From the NCBI GenBank assembly GCA_022559845.1, contig JAHNEJ010002121.1, positions 1 through 64,000 on the forward strand: DNA of 64,000 nt. The letters are read 5' to 3'. The position numbers and the translations under genes are program-made. The first letter of the stretch is position 1. Each line of letters opens with the position of its first letter. Shown here one piece after another: positions 47,899 through 58,148 of the stretch. The DNA is from Amorphophallus konjac (taxonomy: Eukaryota; Streptophyta; Magnoliopsida; Alismatales; Araceae). The notes beneath the pieces are model-generated. The model had not been told where the DNA came from. It saw only the letters and a program-made list of their open reading frames with translations, and did not search any database.

Positions 47899-50800
47899 TG
47901 TCAAGCCCCGAGCGCAGAAGGAACCCAGTACGCATGACAAGTTTATATCATTTATGTCAATCAGAGCACGAGATAATTCGACACATAAGACAGAGCGTGC
48001 AAAGTAGAGATAATAAACCAAATCCTTTATTCTATTAATAACTTTAACTAGTTTGATACATGATCCTTCAAAGTAAAGGAATACTTAATGAAAAACTAGA
48101 CTCAATAAAGAGGAAAAATACAATGATAGACTCAAGAAATAGGAAAAGGCACGACTAGGTAGACGCTTCAATAGTCGAGTGGCTCTATACTCTTCACACA
48201 TTTTCATTCCCATTCGAATGATCCTCATCATCAGAATTACCTGAAAAATAGGGAAAAACTAGGGTGAACGAACGCTCAGTAGGAATTATATCTCAAGATC
48301 AAGCTTGCTTTAAGTAAATTACATGTTACATGAATTATGCAAGTATAATGATGTATGAACGCAAGATAAAGACGAGAGTAGAGTATCAAGAAATAACATA
48401 AAGGAACTAGCAAGATTTCAAAGTGTTCATGTGAAGTATATCAAGATTGTCACACATGTAAATATCAAGTCATGCCATGTGAATAGGCTATTATAATATT
48501 AAGCAAGTAAATACCCATTCCGGGTCACGCAAGTCATGTCAAGTCAAGTCAAGTACGAGTCGTGGAATGTCATAATCTAGAAAGTCATGCACTTTGGTGC
48601 AATGCCACACCGTGATCAATCAACTCCCATGGGCACAAGTACTTTCGGGTGCTCCTCCCATGACCAGATCGAGTCCTATATGCACAAGCATTGAGTCATG
48701 TATATTTTTAGACATCCACTATAGTTTATAGCCAATATAGAGTTCCAAAGGAATAAGCCATTGTAGGATGATAAGGAAGATTTCACAGAATGATGGAGTT
48801 CAAGGATAGAACTTGAACAAATATGACATATCGATAAATCACATGATAAACCAAGACATATCATGAAACTGGGTAATTGGCGTCCACTCAGGCGCCATCA
48901 ATTACAAAAATAGCATCCACTGGCTGGTCGCTCATTCATGCGAACAGTACATGCACAAAGAAATAGTGTCCATACTCTAGTCGCTAAATCAGTGATATAG
49001 TGCCACTGGCCTAGTCGCCAATTCCTTCTAGCTTCCAAGTCATGGTCGCTAATTATTGACAGAGACAGACTTCTCAAAAGAGGCTAGAAACAGCACTATA
49101 TGAGGGCTAAAGCATCACGTTTCTTCATAGTGACGTGACAAGCAAGGGTTCCATAGTTTTTAGGGTACAACCTGCTCAGCTGCCTTGAGGGATCCAAGGC
49201 TAGCGTAGACTTATAGAGGTCTCAATGAAGAAAGTATCAGTCCGAAGGAAGAAATATCCCACGGAGGGTCCAATCACCACCAAGAGTTGAGTGTGTAATC
49301 GATAGAAACGAAACAGGGACTCCAACTACGGATGTGAGATGAGAGTGCCAAGTAAACCCGCGATATGGGCTAGAAAACTGATGAAAACTAATAGATAGAA
49401 ATTGGCGTCCAATCAGAAGTCGCTATATCTAGAAATAACGGCTCTCTGAAAGGTCGTTCAATCTTATATTTAATAGAAATCTAAATTAAAATACTAAGAA
49501 TTGGCGACTCTGTGAATGGGCGCTAATTCTAGTAAATTTCAAAATTCAACATAATTTAATTAGAATTGACGACCGTATACGACGGCGCTCAATCTATAAA
49601 TTACGTCCAGTACTGTGTCATAAATTCATGATTTTCCCTATTCTTTTCTATTTTACTATATTTTAAGAAATAATGCCTCCTTACATGGGCGTTCATTTGT
49701 TAATTGGCGACTTCGTGTCAGTTGCCCATTTTTTTACTGATACGCATTGGGCAGGAACGTTTACAGACTCATGATACTGTTCATTTCTTTTAATTGTACA
49801 TGAACAGTAGCACTTTGCTATTTACATTAAATTTATAGAAACTATAGACATGGATAGCTAGAGAAAAATATAGGGAACCTAGAAACATGCTCATGCAAAA
49901 ATTTTAATGCAAGGTTTCATAGATATTAAAATTTTAAACATGGGTAATTATTATTTTCGTTTACAGTAAATAGCAGCAGGGGTAGGGTCGCTCATTAATG
50001 GGCGACCAGAAGACTGTCGCAAATTCATAATTTGTGACCTTCTGCGCGATCGTTCATTAATGGACGGCCTTAGATCGGTCGCTATTTTGATGTTGATAGT
50101 AAACTCAAAAATAACCTCGTAAACGGAATAGCAAGAGATATGAAACTATGATTTAATTATACTTATGCATGCCATGGACCTTTGCTATTGATTTTGGGCT
50201 TAGAACTTGAGAAAACCTACCATGTTTGGTTGATCTGGTCGACGGATATAGAGGTATGAGAAATAATAAGAACAAACAACAACTACTACAACCGCGGCAG
50301 TAGCAAAAGAATGGCAACTGCAACGAGGGAAGAAGGAAGAAGCAGTGGCTTCTTCACACTCCACGTTCAGCAACTGCAGGAGGAAGCAGTAGTAAACGGC
50401 AGCAACAGACGTAGAAGAAGAAGAAGAAGTCGAAGCCTCTTCACGTCACAATAACTGTAACACGGAGAGAGGAAGATGATGATGGCAGTAGGGACTCCTT
50501 CGAACTCTGCAGCAACAACCGGGTTGTATGTTTAACGGGGCTTATATTTATAGGGAGGGGGATCCTATGGAGATTTAGAATCCTAGTGGAAACAATATTT
50601 CCTGTGTAAGAATCCTAATGGCCCTATAGTTTCTCTGTTTGCAGCCACCCTCGTGGGTTGGGGTTCAAAAACCCAAAGGTCCCATGCAAGCTTCCAACGT
50701 AGTTAGGTTGGCTTTTGAAAACAACCTCTCTACTATATGTATATGCACATATATCCTAAGCATCACCCCCTTACATGGGAGAGGTTATGGGCTAAAAGGC

Positions 50801-50952
50801 CCACTTTGTATATATGTATATATATTTATTCAGGCCTTAATAGTGTATGGGTTGGGTTCCATATTTTGTTTAATTTGGGCCCTTTTCTTATTTAATTGGA
50901 GGTTTTATTTAATAAGAAAAATTTATTTCCATAATTTATCTGGGTTGCTACA
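47899..50952 (-). repeat. Tekay-2 3' LTR (3054 bp)
   Basis: Inverted motifs of the type ATTGGCGNC..GNCGCCAAT occur at 48876-48903, 49400-49430, 49498-49532, 49560-49595, 49686-49725 and 49988-50070, with arms of 6-9 bases. They occupy the place of the GTCTTCAATT chain in the Tekay-1 LTR. The A/G-rich caacagcaac-like stretch at 50270-50520 resembles a leader. Confidence 0.88.
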
Positions 50953-51046
50953 CCCTCCCCCACTTAAAAAAATTTGGTCCCCAAATTTAATTCTATAAAG
51001 ACATGGAGGGTGCACAGTACTTACAATTTTGAAATAAATCCAGGAA

Positions 51047-51200
51047 TATTCTCTTCATAGATTCTTCTGTCTCCCACGTGACTTCTCATTTGAGATTCTT
51101 ATCCCATTGAATCTTCATCATAGGAATCATCTTGTTCTTGAGTATACGAATCTCACGATCAAGGATCCTTAATGGCCTTTGTTCATACATAAGGTCCTTT
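51047..51200 (-). pseudogene. Tekay-2 chromodomain (partial)
   Basis: The minus strand reads MYEQRPLRILDREIRILKN, then IPMMKIQWDKN, one TGA (an Arg CGA codon is the likely ancestor), then EVTWETEESMKR. This is better kept than the Tekay-1 copy. It is cut off upstream by the copia-2 insertion at 51205/51206. Confidence 0.85.
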
Positions 51201-51593
51201 TATATTGTTGGGTCCGGGGCAACAGCAATCAAGAGGGGGGGGGGTGAATTGATCGGCCCTTTAAAAATTAGATCCAAACTATTTCGATCAACTTTGATAA
51301 ACAATAGATAGATAGTCAATTAATTCCTATGTGCCTAGATGAACAATGAACAAGATGTAGCAATTTGGATTACGCTCTCACAGCTCATTTGTGTGAGTAA
51401 CAAAGATGTGAATATGAGCATATGTGCAACTGTGCCTAGACGTCGAATAATGAAGAACTAGAACAATAAAGCACAACCATAATTACGCCACAAGCAAACC
51501 ACAAGGCACAAAGGACTTTTAGGTGGTTTGGCCACACACACCTTGTGCGCCTACGTCCACCCCCCACCGAACACGGTGAGGATTCCACTATCT

Positions 51594-51735
51594 TGTAAAG
51601 ACTCTTACATGACAACACACACGCAGGTAGAACCTGCACACACACGGGAGTAAACTCCCAAACACACACGCGGAGTTCCTCCGCCCAAAACGACGCACAC
51701 GCGTCAACACACACACTCGGAGATCAAATCTCCGA
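51594..51735. repeat. Stem-loop plus (TG)n module series in the copia-2 leader
   Basis: Perfect or near-perfect stem-loops: gcaggtagaacctgc (51623-51637), gggagtaaactccc (51646-51659), gcggagttcctccgc (51670-51684), gacgcacacgcgtc (51692-51705) and cggagatcaaatctccg (51718-51734). They are separated by acacacac runs (TG repeats on the transcribed strand). The series recurs at about 62640-62775 in the other LTR. Confidence 0.9.
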
Positions 51736-52230
51736 AGAGACACAAAGTATTCATTTAGAAATTAATGAAACATGGACAAATAGATACAATAAACCCCAAA
51801 CAAACTCTAGAGACTGAATCAAAGAAGATATAGCATGTATGAAGCTCCCCCTTTAGAAATACTCCGGCTCTTCTTGGCTCGTTGTCAGATGATCGCGATT
51901 TCACCATCATCTTGCTCCTCTCATCATTCTGCACCCTTTTCTCTTCTATCACGAGCTCCAAAAATGCATGGATGTAGATGATATCCTCCTTGCAAGAGCT
52001 CCTCCTTCTTTCCCCCCTTTTCTTCTCCTACAAGATAGAAAGACATAAACATTAGGGTTCTCTTCCACAAATTCGGAGTTCACCTATATATACATCAAAG
52101 AGTGGGGAAAAGACTCATAAAACCCTCCCAAAGTGTGTTAAAAACACCCTCATATGTCTAAGAAACATTTGGGGGTAGTTTGGTAAAGTTTCAAGGGGTT
52201 TAGAAGACATTCTCAAATCCCGTGCCGGAA

Positions 52231-52398
52231 AGTGTCGACTCTTAGAGTCGACACTTTTAACCTGTGCAGACTAAAGAGCCAAAACCAGAACATAGGCAGA
52301 AAAGAGTCGACTCTCAGAGTCGACACTTTTTCTCTGCAACCCATACAACACACAAATAGAACTATGTCCAAAGAGAGTCGACTCTTAGAGTCGACTCT
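52231..52398. repeat. GTCGAC palindrome cluster in copia-2 U3
   Basis: Three palindromes: 52231-52255 is a perfect 25-nt palindrome (12-bp arms around one base), 52304-52324 and 52374-52398 are variants with GAGTCGACTC arms. The other LTR has matching units at about 63281-63305 and 63354-63380, and half a unit at 63424-63437. Confidence 0.92.
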
Positions 52399-52893
52399 TA
52401 TCTGCTCACATGCAAAAACACCTTTTTTAGCCTCAAAAACCCCATGAACTTAATGTGGTTTGATTGTACCATTTATCCTTGATTCAAAAGGGGTTTGACC
52501 TATGAATTTGAACCTGCAAAACATGATAAAGCAAGTTGTTAGATGACAATCAAAATTCTTGCATCAAGGATGGCACTTTCAACTTGTTCACTCAAAAATA
52601 CTTCAACGAACCCACTCAAACATGTATTGGACTTCTCATATCAACAAACAACAACCCATTTTTTTTTATAAATAGCCAAAGAGGCGCCCGGGGCACGCAC
52701 CCCTCCCTAGTGGGGAGAAGAGTACCCGCACCACGAGGTGTCACTTATGGCGATGCAATTGATTAAAAAAGGATCATGTGTACACTATCTTCGGGGCATA
52801 CCCCTGCAAGCCGAGAGGACATTTCCCCTGGGCCGAAATAGCAATGGAAAGAATGAAAAACATGGAAGGAAATAAAGAAAGAAGGAACGGTAA

Positions 52894-54183
52894 TTAACAT
52901 CCTCTCTCCCTAATAGCTCCAATGTGAAGCCGGTCAAGTCTGAGCAGCCCCTTAGCCCTCCAGGGGATAGAGTCTCCCTCAAGGAAGATGTGATGCGCGC
53001 CGCTGTCGCAGGCGTGATTAGAGAGGAAGTCCGCCACTTGATTCTCCTCCCTGCATATGTGTTGAATCGTGGGTGCAAACCAGTCCATCAAGCCCCAGAG
53101 TTCTTCACAAAGTTCCATAAATTTTCAAGGGGTGTTGGTCTTGTTTCTGAGGATGCCAAGGAGAGATTACGAGTCCACTTCAATGCAATGGACTGGTAGC
53201 TTGAGGACATGGCAAAGTCTGAGTCCATTTAGCACAGCCAGGAATTCCGCAGCCAGGCTGTTCACACAGCCAAAGAAGAAAGAGGCTGCCACAACCAGTT
53301 TGCCCCGGTGATCTCTCAGAATGATGCCCCCACCGGCGATGCCCGGGTTCCCTCTAGAGGCTCCATCAGTGTTAAGCTTGAGGCAATGGAGTGGAGGGGG
53401 GAGCCAAGTGATAATCTGCCATTTGAACTGCGGATAGATGGGTTTGAGTCTGAAATGGGCGAGCGTCTCTATATCCATGTGACTGTCCATGGTGGAATCG
53501 GCAGAGGACAGAACAAGGTGGAGCTGGAAGCGAATCCTGTCAATAACGGCTGGAATCCATGGGCGCTTGCTGTCAAAACACGCCTGATTGCGCATTGTCC
53601 ACAGCTCCCAATAAATGAAGAGAGGAAGGAGGCATCGGAGCAGATGAATCCGCCTCCTACCACCCACATCTTGCAGCCATCCAGAGAGATAGTACTTGAT
53701 AGAGTGGTGAGAGGGGAAGATGTTATAGAGCACCTCGAAATGGGCCCATATGGCGGATGCTGCTGGAGAGCCCAAGAAGACATGCTTGATGGTTTCAACT
53801 GTTGGATTAATGCAGCAGAAGCAGGCAGAGGCCAACTGAATGCCCAATTTTTGAATGACTGTGTCAACTGGAAGCCGATTATAAATGAGACGAAGAGCTA
53901 GGAATGAGTACTTAATAGGGATAAATTTGTGCCAGAAGAGCCCAGGATTAATGCCAGCACAAAAGTTATTATCAGGAGGATCCGCTGCTTCAGTGTAGGA
54001 CAGAACCTTGTAAGCTGAGGATATAGTGAAACGGCCATGCAGATGTGGCATCCAGATGTATTCACAGCAAGAATTCCTGCCCAAAGGGGATAGGTTACCA
54101 ATGTAAGCATACAGTATGTCCACGGGAAGCAGATGCCCAAGTCTTTCAGCAAAGGAGTCATCGGAGCTCACTACATCCGCCAC
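52894..54183 (-). pseudogene. LINE ORF2 C-terminal part: zinc-binding RVT region and RNase H
   Basis: Residues 35-135 of the 54183-53167 frame are the zf-RVT type region (HGRFTISSAYKVLS, LFWHKFIPIKYSFLALRLI, CFCCINPTVETIKHVFLGS). Then KLNTDGASRGNPGIAGGGI, SLAAEFLAVLNGL and CIEVDS give the Asp, Glu and Asp of an RNase H of the RVT_3 type. Its last part is in another frame (53118-52894: HICREENQVADFLSNHA). Plant L1 elements with such an added RNase H are known. A long open frame on the plus strand over the same bases (53308-53901) is a shadow. Confidence 0.92.
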
Positions 54184-54627
54184 TGAGATTTTCTTGTAAT
54201 TGAATTCAGACAGAGCATTCTCGTCCCGAACATGATGAAGAAGGGCCCCAATACCCGACCAATTCTGTAGAAAAAATTTAGCAGAGCCATTACCAATGCT
54301 ACACTTGTAATGAATCTGGAAAACATGCCTGGCTTTCAGAATGGCTCACCACATCATAGTCCCCAACTTTCTGGAAGCTGAGTCAAAGTAACCATCTGAG
54401 TAATACTTCCCTTTCATGTAGCTGCACCAAAGAGATGAAGATATACAAAGTTTCCAGCAACGCTTGAGAGAGAATGCTTCACCCAGGGTGGTAAGGGATC
54501 TGAGACCAACCCCCCCTTCTGCCCGAGGCTGACAAAGAGTCTTCCAATAAATCCAGTGATGCTTTTTATCTCTAGTATCAGAATACCAGAGGAACCGTGA
54601 GAGAATGGATTCTACCTTGTGTAGGAT

Positions 54628-55905
54628 CTAAAGAGGTGGAGTGCAGGCTGCAAGAATATGGATGGGCATCGAGAGCAGGACATGCTTAATAAGTGTAATT
54701 TTTACACCAAAGGAGAGCAATCGACCCAACCAGGAAGACACTCGACTTTGGATTTTTGAAATGATAGAGTCAAAGTAGCATGCCTTAGTCCAGCCCACAT
54801 AGATAGGAGCTCCCATGTAAGAAAACGTATTAGGCTCATATCTGAATCCAGTATGCTCCGCAACTTTGGTTATGTAGGATGGCGGGGTTGAGGGGGCTAT
54901 GACAAAAGAGCTCTTAGGTATACTAAACTTTTGTCCTGAGGCTTCCTCATATTTCCGTAAGAATTCCAAGAGCTTATTGATGGCAGCAGTAGAAGCATTG
55001 GTGAAGACAAGGGTGTCGTCTGCAAATAGAAGATGAGAAACAGCAGGACAGGAGGATGGCACTTTGTATCTGCAGTAAGGGAAGTTCAGCATGAAGGAGG
55101 AAAGACCTCTGCTGAGGGCCTCTTCTGCCAGGATAAAAAGTGCTGGTGCCAGAGGGTCCCCTTGACGCAGACCTCTAGTAGATCGGAAGTATCCTTTGCA
55201 AGATCCATTCAACATGACAGAGAACCAGCAGTTGGTGAACATTGAGTTAATGTATGCTATCCATTTGTCAGTAAAACCAAATCTTTGAAGCATAGCAAAA
55301 AGAAACTTTCATTCAAGCCTGTCATAAGCTTTCATCATATCCAGCTTGATGATTATGTTCCTGCCTCTTGAAGGACGATTGAGCTCCTGCATTAGTTCCT
55401 GAGCTAAAGAGATGTTATCAATAATGTCGCTGCCTTTGACAAAGGCACCCTATTCCGGGGAAATAATGCGAGGTAGCAGATTACACAACCTGTCGGAAAA
55501 GATTTTAGCAATGATTTTATATGCAAAATTGCACAGACTAATGGGGCAAAAATCAGCAATAGTGGCAGGAGAGTCCGTCTTAGGGATCATAACCAAGAAA
55601 GATGAGGTGTAGGCTTGAGGCATTGCAATAGAGAGAAAGAAATCTTGAATAGCCTCAACCACATCTGATACCACAATCTCCCAGCATACAGTGAAGAAAA
55701 TACCCGGGAATCCATCCGGACCTGGGGCGCTTTCACCAGACATGTTGAAAACAGTGTCCTTGATCTCCTCCGGAGAAGGCAAAAGAAGTAGCTTATTGTT
55801 GTCCTCTTCAGTGACCAAGGGGGGAATCAATTGGAGAAGGTCCTCATGTATGGTAGAGCTTTCAGAAGTGAAAAGGTCAGTGTAAAACTTGACAGCACAT
55901 TTCAT
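54628..55905 (-). pseudogene. LINE ORF2 reverse transcriptase
   Basis: Frame 55905-55450 has SGESAPGPDGFPGIFF and FLVMIPKTDSPATIADFCPI. A gap with stops (55440-55300) covers the segment that begins ELNRPSRGRN on the minus strand. Frame 55293-54628 has RGLRQGDPLAPALFILAEE and the catalytic HLLFADDTLVF, then ASGQKFSIPKSSF. The order is that of non-LTR RTs, which copy their own RNA at nicked target DNA. 54190-54620 is a degraded linker with residual WIYWKTLCQPR-like sequence. Confidence 0.94.
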
Positions 55906-56148
55906 AATGTCCTCAAAATTGTCATAAGTATTGCCTTGCTGATCAGAGATGGAGGTGATGGAGAGTTTCTTTCTGTTATAGTGAGTGATAGCATGGAAGA
56001 ACTTGGTGTTCCTGTCTCCATCAAGCAGCCAACGGACCCTGGACTTTTGTTTCTAGAAGATTTCTTCTCTTAGGTAAAGCTCTCCAAGTCGTTTACGACA
56101 GGATTCCAGCTCCAGGGAGTTGATTTCTGATGGATCATCAATTTGTTT

Positions 56149-57065
56149 CTATTCTAAGACCAGCAGATCTTCTTCGCACTGGGAGATGTGAGTGAAGATG
56201 TTACCAAAGGTGTCGACATTCCATCGCTTCAGGGTGTGCTTCAGCCTTCTGAGCTTAAGTACGAGCTTGTGCATAGGCGGAGCCCGTAGTGGGAGATCCC
56301 AGGATTGTTTAACGGTGCTAAGGAATGAATCATGGCGCACCCACATATTCTGGAATCTGTATGGTTTAGGACCAGACATAAAAGCATCCATAAATTTCGC
56401 CAGAAGCGGTGAATGGTCAGAATGAATCCTCGCCAGAAGGGGTAGGAGGTGAGCCATGCGTGATTGTAAAAAGCTCTGTCAAGACGAGCCATAATGGACC
56501 GCTGCCCACTCTGTCCATTCCACCAAGTAAATTGTGTTCCTTGGAAGCCCGCGTCAATAATAGCAGTTGATTGAATAAAAGAGCTGAAATCATTCATGCT
56601 GGCAGTGACTGTAGTGTTGCCTCCGTGCTTCTCACTAGTTGAACATATAGCATTAAAGTCACCTGCAAGAAGCCAAGGAGTTTAAATAGAAGAAGCAAAT
56701 TGGGTAAGATGCGACCAAATGGAGTGTCGTTCAGTAATCGAGCATTTGGCGTAGACGATGGTAATGTGAGCCTCAGGCTGCTGAATGTTACCCACTGCCA
56801 TAGTAAGGAATTGGGGATGGCAGACAATGCATGAGAGATTAATTGAGTGCTTCCAGAAGACCCAGATTTTGGGTTGTTTGTCCAAATTAAAGACAAAATT
56901 ATTGAAGCCATCGTTTCTGCAAACAATCTGAATGTGGGAATTTTCAAGCATAGGTTCCAAAATAGCAAAGAAGTGGCAGTTATGTTGCATAGTGAGCTGG
57001 TGTACCCGGGCAATGGTGTTCGCATTGCCCACACCCCAAGCATTCCATATAATTCCAGAAATCAT
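56149..57065 (-). pseudogene. LINE ORF2 N-terminal endonuclease
   Basis: Starts MISGIIWNAWGVGNANT (APE-type endonuclease, WN-RG-GN motif) with FAILEPML as the metal-binding Glu region. After a stop at 56682, the segment LLAGDFNAI (about 56640-56665) is in frame, then FQGTQFTWWNGQ and RLDRAFYN. The last motif SDHSPLLAKF is in a shifted frame (56457-56149). The enzyme nicks target DNA to prime reverse transcription. Confidence 0.92.
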
Positions 57066-57629
57066 AGAAACAAATCATCCTTGGAAACCTGAGATCTTCT
57101 AGCCAACCTAGTGTTTAGATGCATACCCTCCAGTGGTTGGTGATATTTCTTGCGCGCCTTCTTTCGCTTGGAGGGCATAGCCTGTATACTAGCTTCCGGG
57201 GGATCACCCAACAGAGAGACAGAGTCTTTTGTTAGCACTGCCATTTGCTGTAATAGGTCACCATCCGAGTTAACTGGAGAGGAGTCAGAACTATCATCAA
57301 TTCTGAGCTCAACGAATTTATTGGCAATGGAAATTCTAAAGTCCTTAAGCTTTTTTATTGCATTGATTCGATCCATAACAGAGGGTCTGCAAGTTTGAAT
57401 ATCCTTCTCAGCAAGCAGGGATAAAGGTGGGCCGCCAGCAAATTGATGTTGAGACTGCCCGTTGGTCGAGGGGTATGCTTGGGCATCAGCCTCCCCTGAG
57501 TCAGGAACATTAACACTCCCTGGGGGGAGAACATGAGTCGCCGAATTCGAATTGTCAATAGCAGAGGAGTCAACACTGGGTTGATGCATTATCTGAACCA
57601 TAGATGAATTGCCCATGGCAACTCTTTGA
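57062..57629 (-). pseudogene. LINE ORF1 C-terminal part
   Basis: The open frame begins in LTR sequence at 57688; only the part to the left of about 57643 is LINE. It is Ser/Asn/Gln-rich and ends in a Lys/Arg-rich segment (SKRKKARKKYHQPLEG). No zinc knuckle or DUF4283 region is present, so the N-terminal part is lost by 5' truncation. Its TGA stop overlaps the ORF2 ATG as ATGA (57062-57065). Confidence 0.7.
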
Positions 57630-58134
57630 GAACTTGAATCTATCAAATGACAAGGTTTTGTTATGATGAACTTGAATCTATCAATCATGCAAATATAAAT
57701 ACATGGGAGCTCAACTATTCAATAGCATTCTTGTATCTTCATAGCCTTCAACATCAAGATGCTTCAACACGCACATGTAGACAATCATGCCAAATGCAAA
57801 GGCATGTACACTAGCATTGGAACTCATTCATTCAAATGACATTCTTGTTGATAAAAATCACATTCATGAAGCATTATTTTCACGAGGAGCATTTTTATAA
57901 AGATGGGACCTTCAAGTAGCATGCATCACATCATCACATACAATAATGTGCATTCATGCAAGCATGTTTCCATAAAATCAATCTCTTCTAGAACATAACT
58001 CCATAGACACAAAGATGCTTCAATGAACATTAAGTACATAGCCACAAAGATGCATATTTCATAAAGAAATGTTTCCATGATCTCACACACACATAAAGTA
58101 ATGTTGTCATCAAAATCACAAGCATAGCACAACA

Positions 58135-58148
58135 ATCTCCCCTTTTTG
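58135..58148 (-). promoter_or_regulatory. copia-2 polypurine tract
   Basis: On the minus strand this reads AAAAAGGGGAGATT, next to the LTR end. Similar tracts (AAAGGGGGAGA type) occur at about 58186-58196, 58420-58432, 59233-59242 and 59268-59278. Confidence 0.85.

Larger units (their letters stand above)
47899..51205 (-). mobile_element. Tekay-2: 3' LTR and end of pol, interrupted by copia-2
   Basis: The LTR is 47899-50952 (TGTCAAGCCCCG to GTTGCTACA), followed by a PPT (50953-50966, on the minus strand GTGGGGGAGGG) and about 240 bp of internal sequence that encodes a chromodomain. The copia-2 LTR starts at 51206. The rest of the element must lie beyond the window. It is a distinct family from Tekay-1: its LTR shares layout and ends but little direct sequence. 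Confidence 0.88.
52659..57643 (-). mobile_element. L1-type LINE with RNase H, 5'-truncated, in the copia-2 3' LTR
   Basis: A poly(A) tail (nine T on the plus strand, 52659-52667) marks its 3' end. The 5' end is at about 57643, where LTR sequence resumes. Comparison with the intact LTR copy (63690-63710) fixes the insertion site to within a few bases. ORF1 is partial; ORF2 has endonuclease, RT, zinc region and RNase H, all with breaks. No ordinary target-site duplication is visible. Confidence 0.93.
51206..58134 (-). repeat. copia-2 3' LTR, split by a LINE
   Basis: The parts are 51206-52658 and 57644-58134; together about 1.95 kb. It starts TGTTGGGTCC and ends GCACAACA before the PPT. A TATA-like tatatatag (minus strand) lies at 52084-52092. 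The transcribed part holds six stem-loops among TG runs (51594-51735), and U3 holds GTCGAC palindromes (52231-52398). Confidence 0.93.

Noticed and set aside
53308..53901. 197-residue plus-strand frame
   Set aside because: Antisense shadow of the LINE zinc/RNase H region, which has clear domain motifs on the other strand.
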